IMG/VR virus record: IMGVR_UViG_3300025131_000144 | Span: 1-38,496 of that record | Direction: 5' to 3' (one strand) | DNA length: 38,496 bases | Origin: a virus | Part shown: positions 14,501 through 25,700 of the stretch, one piece after another | Layout of the letters: every line of letters begins with the position of its first letter | How positions within the stretch are numbered: the stretch's first letter is position 1 | Notes under the pieces: generated by a model | What the model was told of the DNA's origin: nothing | Database searches by the model: none | Seen by the model: only the letters and a program-made list of their open reading frames with translations | Position numbers and translations under genes: made by a program

Positions 14501-14949
14501 TCGAAAAATCGTGGCAGGTTAATCGATAAAGAAGGGTCTGTAGATATATTTCCACAAAATTTAGCCTCTGCGCCGCCATAGTTTCGAGTAATATAGGAAA
14601 ATTTCCATGCTCGGTATTCCTCTGCCGTTGGCCTTAATGGCGCGTCGCCGGCGAATTGAAAACCTCCCACTGACCATTCGTAAATATCTACTCTGCTCTG
14701 TAAACTGGCTGGCAGCCCAACAGAAGCAGGAGATTTAAAAATTAACATAGGATCAGTATCTGGAGACAAATCAGATCCCCGAACAGATTCCTGATAATAG
14801 TAGTACATTAGAAGAGGGTCTTGTTCGCCAATAGCGACCGGCTTCTCGATAGATAGAGATCTTCCGGTGCCTTGCTGGGCAGGCTGATTAGAGTGGCGGT
14901 TTTGACGCAGTTGGCGTCCTGCCTGGCGAGGTGGTGGTGCTTGAGCCAT
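11581..14949 (-). CDS. Large virion structural protein with FN3-like C-terminal region (1122 aa)
   Basis: The protein starts with a Pro/Gln/Arg-rich disordered leader (residues 1-35), then a long mixed domain without a family I can name. A Pro-rich hinge (APPPPPDIEVFP) occurs near residue 825. Residues about 905-1020 look like an FN3-type beta sandwich, with NTYYYYTCVAVDAHDNVSSP near 985-1005, the Tyr-rich strand and following Asp/Asn turn typical of such domains. The C-terminus is acidic (YEDNPIADEEE). The ATG overlaps the TAA of the preceding gene by one base, with AGGAG upstream, so translation is probably coupled. It is likely a tail, baseplate or neck component. The long overlap-linked run with the 1277-residue gene suggests the two products work together. 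Confidence 0.78.
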   Translation of the reverse strand: MAQAPPPRQAGRQLRQNRHSNQPAQQGTGRSLSIEKPVAIGEQDPLLMYYYYQESVRGSDLSPDTDPMLIFKSPASVGLPASLQSRVDIYEWSVGGFQFAGDAPLRPTAEEYRAWKFSYITRNYGGAEAKFCGNISTDPSLSINLPRFFEAERERTYRKLLRNSAVQEFLGSFSADSGEVTQFLINLQSQVGGQNAPIINALGITVEEVFGTTLDAQQFVVDDEDTLWTIIDRLNRNPEAPRDDAAPPTLAPGFIFRSIIGISRRFPRFAFGKLLELAANSPEYQNPEETFQWSYYRTNQVTPFVDQYESRLYLNESRRTSKPAAVSPNYNLYIPGYEKSIALDSIHETSLTNGYAYHLVSDSILAPGVSPDAGDLRIPSHNLVAPELLAGAESPEWPGIDPILMDQEQIRENGEITIGVMSDALTFGGDLPRSAIYQNPINPNTRQASQEDSPLPSSVSDYYTLVSRTIGSTTSSSGEVTETIILPATDQDLVNDFSGKHHVFPFNISVSFRRDAENNHASTLIYQQLQSVGVLSGLSASAPTPRECSVETSNLAHDPHGRVQRTPIRRQNKGLMFYNLPDIISYGSEDNQLVKPLVVTDHCMEGSTGLRPYPYALGGHQSSLGTSLQGVANVKSKKYQEILDISSRNSQTRSHTTSEAIGYKITKYRLNKTEENIWQPGPTLQTIMIGNTPILEGQRAEVQDLTYVDTQIKYGDVYGYSLFEYRLIYSTEYELFMDGLSVPAGLEGNAADVISALMGNRPSPISYRCYVLRRPKIELVEVPVYDRTFYATNDAGDRVPWDASSAQVFDRSFGISYPPVKVMDAPPPPPDIEVFPLKGRKNQVKIRMSPSTGVYEGLNALPIVFIPHGGTFHPGDGTSLLDIMRYQRQYAMPPPEPKEWPGEVGLVATANCKSEGVTEIKAMRVYRSLEIDQTATSSLRAYQSFDPEKNPDSVRHLTLINTLYAPEMEVNEDSGQVGVLSFNITDEIETNTYYYYTCVAVDAHDNVSSPSAIYQVRLVYDKGLLIPEVNIYEHSPMPATVPTKKFARFMQIRPSPLQSNPFTERDDEGRITSIRNLAGQPGQSSIVGNKFIVRLTSRDTGRKFDIELDFNYEDNPIADEEE

Positions 14950-17900
14950 TAGTAGATGCTCCTAGGGATATTCGACTGTAACAAGACTGAATCCAGAGAC
15001 TCTTTTGTTATTCTTGGCTGCCTAGCTGGTGTGTGTGCTTGCTCCCCCAATAGCTTATGAGCGTGGGGAGGCGCGCCCTTAACTCCATATTTCGCCTCAC
15101 AATTTGGGTAACAGTGGCTTTGAGCACTTTGAACTTCATAGTTGATTATTTGGTGCTTATGTTTCACTTCGGAGCTTTCAGTATGGATGGCTTCAGATGT
15201 CCATCCGTTTCCTTTTTCGTCTACATAATAAGTATGGTCATGGCATTCGTTTTCTGATGTTTTAAGCTTACTTTCTTCTATCTTTTCGTCATCTGTTTTT
15301 TCTTTATTGTCTTCTCCCAGAAAAAAGTATCGGTTATAAACCGGAAAATCATATATCTTTTCATCATATTCTGCGTGCGGGTTACGCTTCATGCTTCCAG
15401 AAAGAGAATCAATATATTCCGCAAGAGTATAGTTCCGAATTCGACACAGGACTTTTTTTCTGGTCTTCTCTGCGGCGACTAATATGTTTTGAGTAAATGG
15501 TCGCCACTGGGATAACTTGAGCTTATTGAAACGAGTCCCGTCAGCTTGCAGTTCTGGCATGTCCATATTATCAAGGCTGCCAAATCCTGCCAAATATTCT
15601 ACTATGGCAATTTGTTTATAGTTCATCCAGAAGGCCATAAACTTAGCATATATTTTCATCGGGTCGCCCGTGACTTGAATATTATTTCCTTCGCCGAAGA
15701 TCTCTACTCCAATATTGTTATTGCTTGTGTCAGAGTCTTTATCTTCTAAGACTGGGCGGATTACATCGAGGTTAAGATTGATAATTGGATTTTGATCACT
15801 TGTGGATGCCAGGATTAACATACTCTTAATAGAGGATGGTATTTCACTAGCGCTCGGTGAGGATAAAAAGCTTCCTATATTTTCGTGGGACAGAGACAAA
15901 GCACTACTTAAATTCTTGAGAGAATTGATCATCTTATCTTGATATGTCACTGCTAGCCTAAGTTCGGGATCTATAGATAGCTCTCCAAAAATAGCGAAAG
16001 GAAACTTAATGGGTCGCTGCACTTCTTTTAGTTCGGATTGCTTCTCATCTTTATACCCCTCCTTGTTAATGGCATAGATCGATGCCAGGGAGGAGTCCAC
16101 TGCATTGAAATAGGCTTTATCAGCAGAGCCGAGATCGCTCTTCCCGCCAATAATAGATGGAATTGCCAAAGGCCCGTCAAGGATTGGAAGATAATTGTGC
16201 CGTGGAACGTCAAGGGAGGTTGAGATATCTTTCGCAGTAGCGATAGAGTCAAGAGAGGGATATTGTATAGTCGGGGAATCATTAATACTTGATTCGTGCT
16301 GTTCTTGTAATAACCCAACTACACAGTCATATAAGCGTCCGTTAGCACTTAATTTCTGGTCATTGTCTAATATTAGAGGATCGTGAAGTCCCCCTGGATG
16401 TATTAGGCTTTTATGACGAAACACATCAACAAACATTTGAGCATATTCTGACAATGGATATACAGAACCTTGCACTTCTGCTGTTTGGATTATGTCTTTT
16501 CTGTTTGGGACTCGGATAATTAATGGGGTAAAAAACTTATAGGCTGACTCTCCCAAAACAGGAGCCAGGGATCCATATGCCACGGCGGCCCGGGCGGGTT
16601 CGGCGCTGCCGGCTGTCTTGAAATACTTACCAATCTCCGCTCCAATGCGAATACCATACTCTGATATAAGGATCCGAGACAACCCATTACGATCACTACT
16701 GTCATTCTCTGTTTTAATTAAATAATCTATTCCAAACCCATAATCTTTTCCAACAATTACTTTTTTATCAAAATAGTGAGACCCGCGCATTAAAGGCATT
16801 TTAAACTCAGAGACCCCTCTAGACTCGAAATTGTTTCTTTCCAGTGAGCTTATGTCTCTTCCTAAAGGATTAGTTGGAAAAACTTCAGATAAGCGACGGT
16901 ACAACATATGGATAAAGATATTCATATGTTCAATGAATTCCTGTATGTACGAAACCCTTAAATATTCAGCGCTAAAGCGATCTGCAAAATAATCTAAAGG
17001 AAGCGTGTCCACTTTATCTGCAAAGTTTTGAATTATTCCCTTGTACTCGGTCATGGCATATGATAGATGTTCTTCTACGCTCCAAGACTTGCCGGCGTGC
17101 TTATTATAGGTTCGGATTTCCGATGCTTTAGAAGTTAGATATCCAGTGTTGTGGTCAAATATATTCTGAACATCTACAAAAGTAGCGTGTTCCGCTGTTG
17201 GTCGTAATGGAGTATTTGTCAATTTATAATGCAAGTCGTCTAAAATATTCCTCACTAAGATCAACCGCTTTAGGGCTTCCCTTATAAAAATAGGAGAAGC
17301 ATCATATATTGTATAATCTACGCCGTAACGAAAAGAGCCATCATGTCTTGCATTTGGATCCCCCCCTTCGTTTAAAATATCTTTCCCCTCAAAAAAGGAA
17401 ATCTTATTCTTAGCTATAGTTTGCCCGATTGAAGAGTCGATATTTGGGATTGCTATATCATCTAGCCTAGAAACATTCATTATTATCTTCTGCGGGAAAT
17501 CACTATTTGGCCCTAGTTCAGTAGAATAACCGTTTGTTCCAAGATTATTAATAGGAAGATTAGAAGGCGGGTCTATAAAGATTCTCTTTGCTGTCATGTT
17601 CATAATATATGACGGAGACTGAGTGTCCATTAGTCCTGTTCCGTCAAGAATCTGGACTGACGTGTCTCTATTTCTGTAAAGATACGGGAATAGACTGTGT
17701 TCTGCCAAATATGATTCTAGGTCGAAAGCAAAAGAGAACCGATGATTCTCTTGACTATCTTTTGTGAGCCAAAAATTAGAGAAGTAGTTCCCTTTTTTGA
17801 CAATTTTTCTTATTCCCTCTCTCCGGGTTATTTTGGCAGAGGCAGGTGGGCTCGTAAGGTTCTTTTCTATCTGGGCAATACTAGAAAATAAAGCCCAGGC

Positions 17901-18782
17901 ATTATTATTAGAATTAAAAATTGTCAGCTTTTGCTTATCTGGAGATGATGTAGTTGTAGTTTTGGAGAACGTGCCTTTTTTGGGCTTGTTCCCTATTCCT
18001 ATCATTGGGTTATCTAAGGATATGCTTTTCCAAATAGTCTTGTTGCCTATTAGAGTTTTTGAAACAGGATTTGTCATTCCTGTAGATAATGATATTTGGG
18101 ATACTCCAACATCTGAATCTGACAGAGTGTACATATAGGCATACAGGCTAAGCTGTTTTGTGTTTTTTAAATCTGTTTCCTTGAATTTAAAATGAATAGG
18201 ATCAAGATGAATCAAGATTTCAGAAAGGGAGTCGTAGTCCCCCTTGTTAGCCAATTTAGATACTTCTGTTCCCAACAGATCAGAGATCGGGGCATCAAAC
18301 ATTGCCATAGAAGGCGGTAAATTTACTCCATCTCCGTTATAAACAAATTGGTTTTTAAACATTAATTGAACGGCAGCCATTTTTGAAGAATATGGTGATA
18401 GTGGTTGTGACTCTTCCAAGAAGTCATAAAAATATTCACAACCTTTGTCAGCAGACTTAGTGGAAAAGTCGCCCTTCATGAAGGAAATAAATTGTGGGGC
18501 CGGAACCTTGGCAGAAAACTTTCCATCTTGTTCTTGTAATCCCTTATATTCTTGGATCCTCTGAGTTATAAAATCCATTACTTCAGATGAATGCTTGCCG
18601 TATGAGGCGACTACTCTCATTCTTACATTTGAAAAGGAAAGGTGCCCACTTGATTTAGATTTTGAAGTTAAGCGGAAAGAGGAGAACACAGACATTGTGC
18701 TCTTGGTTCCGGACTCCTTCTTATCTGTAGAGTCCAGTGTTACCGAGTTTATTTCTATATCCTTAATCATTCTAATAGACAT
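14949..18782 (-). CDS. Large virion protein with His/Cys-rich C-terminal metal-site-like domain (1277 aa)
   Basis: I recognise no family for residues 1-1170, which mix helical and beta segments and are rich in Ser, Lys and Asp. Residues about 1175-1245 are distinctive. CHDHTYYVDEKGNGWTS is followed by HTESSEVKHKHQ, then HCYPNC, and finally PPHAHK. These regularly spaced His and Cys pairs would suit one or more metal sites. I have seen similar H-x-H...H-x-H...C-x3-C...H-x-H modules in large phage tail proteins. The ATG follows GGGGAT and the TAA of the preceding gene. Its product probably belongs to the tail or baseplate; a metal-stabilised tip or contact domain is inference. Confidence 0.78.
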   Translation of the reverse strand: MSIRMIKDIEINSVTLDSTDKKESGTKSTMSVFSSFRLTSKSKSSGHLSFSNVRMRVVASYGKHSSEVMDFITQRIQEYKGLQEQDGKFSAKVPAPQFISFMKGDFSTKSADKGCEYFYDFLEESQPLSPYSSKMAAVQLMFKNQFVYNGDGVNLPPSMAMFDAPISDLLGTEVSKLANKGDYDSLSEILIHLDPIHFKFKETDLKNTKQLSLYAYMYTLSDSDVGVSQISLSTGMTNPVSKTLIGNKTIWKSISLDNPMIGIGNKPKKGTFSKTTTTSSPDKQKLTIFNSNNNAWALFSSIAQIEKNLTSPPASAKITRREGIRKIVKKGNYFSNFWLTKDSQENHRFSFAFDLESYLAEHSLFPYLYRNRDTSVQILDGTGLMDTQSPSYIMNMTAKRIFIDPPSNLPINNLGTNGYSTELGPNSDFPQKIIMNVSRLDDIAIPNIDSSIGQTIAKNKISFFEGKDILNEGGDPNARHDGSFRYGVDYTIYDASPIFIREALKRLILVRNILDDLHYKLTNTPLRPTAEHATFVDVQNIFDHNTGYLTSKASEIRTYNKHAGKSWSVEEHLSYAMTEYKGIIQNFADKVDTLPLDYFADRFSAEYLRVSYIQEFIEHMNIFIHMLYRRLSEVFPTNPLGRDISSLERNNFESRGVSEFKMPLMRGSHYFDKKVIVGKDYGFGIDYLIKTENDSSDRNGLSRILISEYGIRIGAEIGKYFKTAGSAEPARAAVAYGSLAPVLGESAYKFFTPLIIRVPNRKDIIQTAEVQGSVYPLSEYAQMFVDVFRHKSLIHPGGLHDPLILDNDQKLSANGRLYDCVVGLLQEQHESSINDSPTIQYPSLDSIATAKDISTSLDVPRHNYLPILDGPLAIPSIIGGKSDLGSADKAYFNAVDSSLASIYAINKEGYKDEKQSELKEVQRPIKFPFAIFGELSIDPELRLAVTYQDKMINSLKNLSSALSLSHENIGSFLSSPSASEIPSSIKSMLILASTSDQNPIINLNLDVIRPVLEDKDSDTSNNNIGVEIFGEGNNIQVTGDPMKIYAKFMAFWMNYKQIAIVEYLAGFGSLDNMDMPELQADGTRFNKLKLSQWRPFTQNILVAAEKTRKKVLCRIRNYTLAEYIDSLSGSMKRNPHAEYDEKIYDFPVYNRYFFLGEDNKEKTDDEKIEESKLKTSENECHDHTYYVDEKGNGWTSEAIHTESSEVKHKHQIINYEVQSAQSHCYPNCEAKYGVKGAPPHAHKLLGEQAHTPARQPRITKESLDSVLLQSNIPRSIY

Positions 18783-18785
18783 ATT

Positions 18786-19700
18786 TTAATATCCCCAATC
18801 CTCGGCTGTGCCAATAGAATCTACAATATCGCATATATTGCCCGGCTCTCTTTCTATATTTCGGCGATAAACCGTTGAGTGAGTTGGCATCTCAATCCCT
18901 GGGACTTCTTGATCAACTAAGACTTCCAAGAAATATTCCACATAACTATTATCTAGTGACGGGTAAGCTTGAAGAATATCATCGTCTGTGCCCTCAATTG
19001 TAGTGGCTAAAACACCAGCCTCTGCTTGAAAGAATAAATTATCAGCATTTTCTGTATTTGGGTTGATGAACCCTAGCGCCGTAATCTGGTTTGAATCATC
19101 TACTTTAAAGATTTCAACATCATAGTTCCCGTTGAGTTTGAACAAAGTGTTTATTTCTTGTACATCTAGAGTAATATTTTGGTTTTCACTTAGTCTATAA
19201 AAATTATCTTCCGTGCCCGGCAATGCAGAGACATCATACCCAATAACTAAAGATGCGCTTACGACAGGGATAGTATTTCCTGCTCGAAAATTAGTCGTTC
19301 CCGATAAGGCAACATCACTATATCTGTTTATAGTGATATGCCACGATGGAACATAATCCGACCAAGGGCTGCTGTCACCAAGATATCTATTAAAAGGTGC
19401 AGTATATTCAGCCTGCTGGTTAAAGCTATTAGCAAGATTTAGACTCCTCATGGAGACTATCGGGGAAACGCTTCCGGTAAATCGAACGAGGGGGCCAAAC
19501 CGAGGAGTTTGTGTACTGATGCGGGTGACTATGTTATTTTGAGATTCTGACAGTCCTCCATACACCCCGTCATATAAAATATCATTATCATAAAAAGCAT
19601 AATATTCTGGCTTTAGTTCGCCTTTCGAGAACTTCTCTTTTCCATAAGGAGTTAGTTCTAGTCGAATAACCTCCTCTTTTTGATTTAAAAACTTTACCAT
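18786..19700 (-). CDS. Structural protein with LTxxG N-terminal domain (304 aa)
   Basis: The N-terminus (FLNQKEEVIRLELTPYGKEKF, split here as FLNQKEEV and LTPYGKEKF, then PEYYAFYDNDILYDG) is a conserved module I recall from phage structural proteins. It aligns position for position with the start of the 328-residue protein (L16, T17, G20, basic 21 and 23, G27, then an aromatic-Asp-Asp-Ile-x-Tyr end). The remainder is a beta-rich domain (about 60-265) with an acidic FFLEV-like region near the end. It sits 7 nt after the 3361-residue tail gene and 3 nt before the 1277-residue gene, in one run. It may be an adaptor between large tail proteins, which is inference. The SD is weak. Confidence 0.8.
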   Translation of the reverse strand: MVKFLNQKEEVIRLELTPYGKEKFSKGELKPEYYAFYDNDILYDGVYGGLSESQNNIVTRISTQTPRFGPLVRFTGSVSPIVSMRSLNLANSFNQQAEYTAPFNRYLGDSSPWSDYVPSWHITINRYSDVALSGTTNFRAGNTIPVVSASLVIGYDVSALPGTEDNFYRLSENQNITLDVQEINTLFKLNGNYDVEIFKVDDSNQITALGFINPNTENADNLFFQAEAGVLATTIEGTDDDILQAYPSLDNSYVEYFLEVLVDQEVPGIEMPTHSTVYRRNIEREPGNICDIVDSIGTAEDWGY

Positions 19701-19707
19701 ACTTTAA

Positions 19708-22700
19708 TTATGTCTCTTCGTTATTATTTGGCGTAGCCAGTAAAGATAATGTCACTGGCTGATTAGACGCCATTGGTAATGTTGAGCCTGGAGGAATGTT
19801 AATATTGATTGGCAACAAATTATTCGAAGAATTTTCTTCCTCTGCATACTCTTTTTCAAGGTCAGGACGGAAGCCTACTTTTGTATCAATCTTGGCTAGC
19901 TCTAGAAGTGAGAAATAGTCATATGGCCAGTTGTAGGTAGGGTTATTGACAGAGTGCTTGAGAAGATAACTATTTTTAGCGAAAGTATCTTTCATCTGAT
20001 CAAGGGCAGTGAGTTGCTCCTCGGACATGCCGCTCCTCGCGAGGTAACCTCGTACGTTATCATATCCAAGGGCGGCATTTCCATCAACCTCTTCCATAAC
20101 CATATGAGAATAATCCGTTAGTCCGCGCTCTTTAACTTTGAATACGAGCCATTTAATCTCGGGGAAGAGTCCATTCTTAGAGTTTGGTGTTGCAACGTCC
20201 AATAAATCATATCTAGGGTGTCCTGTTCTCTCTACGCTTAGCTCTAGTTGCTTCTTTAATACTTCTGGGAATTTTGTTGTCCCATCTTCCACTAAGTTTC
20301 CTGGCATGTAATGATCGATAGCTGAGAAACTAAGTTTAAAGTTGCGACCAATGTCCGGAAGCACGCCTTGCCAAATATCTGCAAGATCTTGGCGGCTGAG
20401 GTTTATTACGTGCTCCATCAGATAGACTACAGGGATTGTACTTATTTTTCCTCCCTGCAATATTTCATCATAATCATCATCACCGAAGGGGTTAATCACT
20501 TCAGGTATGTGAGGATATCCGCTTGGCACAAGATCTTGTAGTTGTTTTGCTAAAGCAGGTGGGAAAGAATATTTTGTAAATTTCTTCCTGAACTCTTTGA
20601 TTTTTGGCCCCAATTCATTAGCTGGGGCGTTCAGCGTCACTAAGCGAATGTTCTGCTTTTCATCTCGATATACTGGCAAAGCAACTATAGCTTCTGATAG
20701 TTTCTTCTCATTATCTTCTGGCAATTCTCCCATTCTTTTTGCCTTATTGGGATCAAAACCCTTCCGGATAATTTCATCGGGATCAAAGCCGCACAAATCA
20801 GCTAAGGATCTTACCTGTCGCTGGGAGTCTATTACAAACTTGGGAATCTTTTTAACATATTCATAATTTACAGCGGTATTTCCCCCTGTTCCATCAAGTT
20901 GTCCTAGGGCGACGCGATCATATTCCTCGTCTTTCCCAGTTGGAATATCCTTAATATAAAGATAAATACCCTTGTTGTGGTCAGGGGTAACACCATACTG
21001 GTGCCACATCCCCTGAGCAGAGGAAGTGTATTCACTTGGTGTGACTGAAGAAGAGAAATCATAAGAAGTTCCGCCGCCATAGCGATTAGGGAAATCTAAT
21101 ATGGGAGTTTCCCACTTCGGCATAATTGTCCACTTATTAGGATCAGAAGAGATATAGGTTCCGCCAACGCCGATAGGGAATTGATTGTGGACATTGATTG
21201 TTGCGTCTATATCCATTCGATTTTGCCAAGCCCTGTTCCACCCATAATCAGGGGTTGCTGTAGTCGCGACATCATTTCCGTCGCGATCAACATAAGACCC
21301 GCTGGCTACATCAAAATAGCTTCCACTTTCATTTAAATATTGAATGAATAACTCGCCCTCTTCGTTGTTAATAATCTGTTCTAGAGTATATTCTTCTCTC
21401 CTCGAAGATGGCACAAACAATAGCCGAACCAAGCTTGGACCATAATAATAGGGGGGAGTGAAGGGCGCAAATTCGCCGCGGTGGACAGGCCACGTAGATC
21501 CGCTTGGAGTTTGGTTTGGAGTAAGTCCTGACCAGCCTTCTGAACCGGTGGCTGTTGGTATGCCGAAAGCATAAGGATTACTATAGAGATTAAAGTTGTC
21601 TGTCTTTAGAAGTCCAACTTCCATCATATATGCGCTCTTATTATCCACTACAACAGTTCTTTCAGGATTTGTTACCTGTTGGCTGCTCTTTGGTAGTGAG
21701 CCAAACTGTGACACAAATTTCGTTAAGTGTCCCTCGTGTCCAAACTTATTGAACTTCTTCTTTAAAAAGAACTTTGGAACATTGGCTAAGAAGTTGGAAA
21801 CCATCTTCTTATAAAGGGTGTCGTCTAGTCCCTTAGCAGAGATTGAACCACTAACATCGTGATGTAAATATTCATTAATATCTGATAATACGACCGGTTG
21901 GTCAAATCCTTGTTCTAAGAAACTGGCTGGATCCATGATCGATTCAAAAGGGAGCCTATCTCCCCAGAAAAATTTATTAACGTCAGCGTCAGACCAATCT
22001 AATTCATTAGTTTGGCGGCGTTGGTTCCCAGGAACTTGTCCTGCCGCTACAGCAGCAAGTGTGCCGGAAAGTGCTCCCTTTAATGGAGTTGTAGCCGAAG
22101 AAGACAGGAAAGCGCCATCATTTCTGGTTGCTCTGCGAATAGGGTAATCAACCGCTAAACCAGATTTTATAGAGTTATATAAAATTCCTGGAGCAAAGAA
22201 TGGTTTATATATTGATCGCCAGGCTTGAGTCGTGGCTGCATCATCGCCCTCATACACTGCTTGTGAGTTATATGACTCATAGAAAGACTTGGCGATATCC
22301 AGTGTTCTGTCTACGGGATAAAATCCATTATAAGGAAGCAGCTTAGCAACAGCGTTTGAAGAGAGTTCAAAATGACGGGGATGATTATTAAAAATAAAGT
22401 TACGATTATCTTCGCTCATTGGCATCAGGTCACCTAGGAACTCTGGTGTATCTGTTAGGGCGAAGCGTTCATAAAAAGAGGTATTAAGTCCACTGTAATT
22501 ATCTCCGTTGGCTCCTGTAATTGACAGGGACGATGAAATTGTGGCTGCCAATGGCCCAAGCTGCTGATATTGAGAAACGTGCTCGCTTATACGGAATTCT
22601 GGGATAATTGTGTGATCTTTCGCTGCCAATCTTATATCTTGTGCATAATCTTCATAGGTATTGTAGAACGGATAAGAGGCATCGGCTGATGTTCCTTTGG

Positions 22701-25700
22701 CTGCGCCATCAACGTACATGCGATATTGTCCGGCAGCCCAAGATGGGCGTGTATATGCAGCGCCGGGTGAGCGGGGCTCTGGCAAATAATAATTGGATAC
22801 GTTGGCATTTTTGCCGCCGGCAAAAGCTACAACATCTAAGTACCCTTCATCTGCTACCGCAGATCCTGTGATTGGCTTTGTATTCATCGCAGTCCCGGCG
22901 TTATCTGCACTAAGATCGACAATCCCAACTGTTGGAGATCCATTGACTGATATATCGATTAATCCCGAGGCTTGTGCATCAGTGATAGAGCTAGCGATCG
23001 CCGTGGCGACGTCATTAGCAGAAGAAGTTGCGTCTTGAACACCTATGATCGGGGGCGAAGATGCGGCAATGGTTACGCTGCTATCAAAAGTCATCGTATG
23101 GGTTGCTGAGGCATCCTCTAATATTAAAGTCTTCCCGTCAAAATCTGCATCAGCGCCATTCGCCCAAGAGACAACACCTATTCCGCTTGATAATCCCATA
23201 ATAGAGGAGATGGTCTTGCTGTTCATCGCACTGCCAACGGTTGATGCAGTTAATTGTATTTTAGCTGTATCTGATGGGTCTTTGTTGACGGAATAATCAA
23301 TTGGAACAGACGATACGGAATCAGACAGAGCATTATACAGGGAGTCTCGAATATCCTCTGTTGTAGCTCCGGCTGAACCAACTAGCCCAACGGTATAGGT
23401 GGCCACCGCGGGGTCGTATACAAATCCGCCGGTAGACTTATCAAACTCAAAATAAATAGTAGCGGATGATCCCTGTGCGGTTACTACTTCTGCTCCCCCG
23501 TGTAAAGAATTTCTATCGGCTGTCGATCCAACAGTTATCTCTGCCGTAGCAGCCACAAGAGGTTGTCCCTGGTACAACGACGCGGTAATTGATGCGGAAG
23601 CCGTAGCTGGGGTTTCGGATAAAGTTACAAGCTGAGTTGCCGGGATGTTATAAACATATTGAGCAGAGTTAACACTGGCTGTCTGATAAGATGCCGAGCC
23701 ATTAGCATAAGAAGAGTTTGTTATATTATCGTTAATTGATCCATAGTGAGTCATCATTAGCTCACCGCAAGCCATAGTAGCAGCGTCGGCCATCAAAACC
23801 GGGATAGATGCTGTCAATACCCCCACGAGCGAGGAATTATAATCAGCGTACAGGTAGGTATCCAATGGCCACATAGAAGCCGAACCGTTACCTATTGCCT
23901 CTGGGTAGCTTGGGTCTAGCGTGTTGTAGGGCGTCTGCTCTTTTGCTAGGATAGTATAACCCTGTGAAGTGACATAATCCCCTGTTTGCCTAGGCATTTG
24001 GCGGTTATAGTAATTCTTTATAGATGGAGTTCGAAGGCTCACATAAGATGCTAACGGAGCGGGTGAACCCCCAGGTAGAGTAGAGTTATCCTTCCAGAAA
24101 TCATTTACAAAAGAGAATCTTGCGCGGGTGCCCGAAAGATAAGTGTATATTTCTTTTGGGTAGATTGTTTCAGAATATTCGAATATCTTAATCAGGTTTA
24201 ACCCGTTTACATACTCTGGAAGGTTTGAGACTCTTTGGTCTCTCATTATCTCATATGGTCTTTTTATTTGTCCGTGCGAAAATTTTAGTCTTCCTTGAAT
24301 TTCACGGTTTAACTCACGGTTAGCAAACCCCATTAAAGAGTTTCCATAGCTATATTTCATACCTAGAGTTGTAAGCGTTTGCCCGGTTCTTGAAGGAGTT
24401 CCTAAGGGAGTCCGAACAACGTGACGAAGGGGCTTATACCGAGATGTCAAGGGCGTTTCCTTAAACCTCTGGGAATAGTAATATCCTAAAGTATTTCCTG
24501 CTCGGTCTGTAGTTTGTCTGCTCGTTGTGCCACCGCCGTACGTAACTTCAGAAGGTGGTGACGGAATTGTAATTTTATAACGACGAGTTGGGGGAAGTTC
24601 AAATATGTTATTTCGTCTAAAGTACGATCCCTGATTTGTTGATCCCTCTCTTAATTGTGTCCATGGTGCTATCTCAGGGTCATGACCCCAGATAAATTCA
24701 TATTTCCCAGCAGAGGAAGTATAGATCGCTTTGCCGAAAGAAGGGTCAGAGTCAAAAGAAGTTACTGGGACTGGTATATCATTAGGGTACCGATTTCCAG
24801 ACAGGATATAGTCGCTATAGAGCCCAGTGTTTGATCCGGAGAGCGCCATAAACCACTGTGTGCTATCACCGGCTGGAATAGGCCGGGTAACAAAAGCATT
24901 GTCGTAAAAGGTGCCAGTTATATAAGCCAAAGGAGAAGTTGTAGAAATCTGAAGTCTTCTAGTCTGGTTGCTTGGAGCCTTGTGAACCGAAGGAGTTGTT
25001 GGGTCTCCTGATTCATAGCCGCCAAATAGAGTATGCGCAGACAAACGAGTATTAAGAGATGTGCGTACTGGAATATTACGGAAAGGCAACGCGTTATTAG
25101 GAGAGTACTGATTTGAGTTCACATCCCTAAATTGCTGTTTAGAATCAAGCTTTGAGCCAGGTGCTGCGAAAGTGTTGACTATAATGGTCTGGGTTGTGCG
25201 GCGGGCTGGTCTTTGTCGAGGTGCAGCATAATCAGCAGACCCTGTAGCATTATTTGAGCGCATTGAAGGGGTTGTTATAAACGCCGAAGGCATGGAAACA
25301 TCATATTGATCTGTGTTAAAAACAAAGTCGATATTTGTGTCTGCTCTGTTGTTACCTAGGACGACTTCATAGTTGCGTTCAAAGTTTCCGATTTGACGAA
25401 CCCCAGAAGTAACCGAGTGGTTTGTTACTGATGTTTGAATATTTTTAAGGTTTACCGGCCGTTTGGCTGCCAATCCCCTTAGGTACTGTCCTTTGGGGGC
25501 AGAAGTTGGCGATACCGACGAGATCGTGCCTACGCCCGCGGAAATCGATAAATTGTATTCCTCTGTTCGATCTGCTGTTCTAAACGCTGCGTTATGGCGT
25601 GCTTCAGTGCCGCCGACATAGCGTCTAGTGAATGGACCCTGTAAAGGAGAAGAGCCGCCCTCTGGTTGAACCACATCCTGATGCATATTCGTAAGGTCTA

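Noticed and set aside
22805-23523. CRISPR-like or diversity-generating repeat array
   Set aside because: The repeats are protein-level only, about 120 residues long and strongly diverged, with no template repeat or reverse transcriptase nearby.
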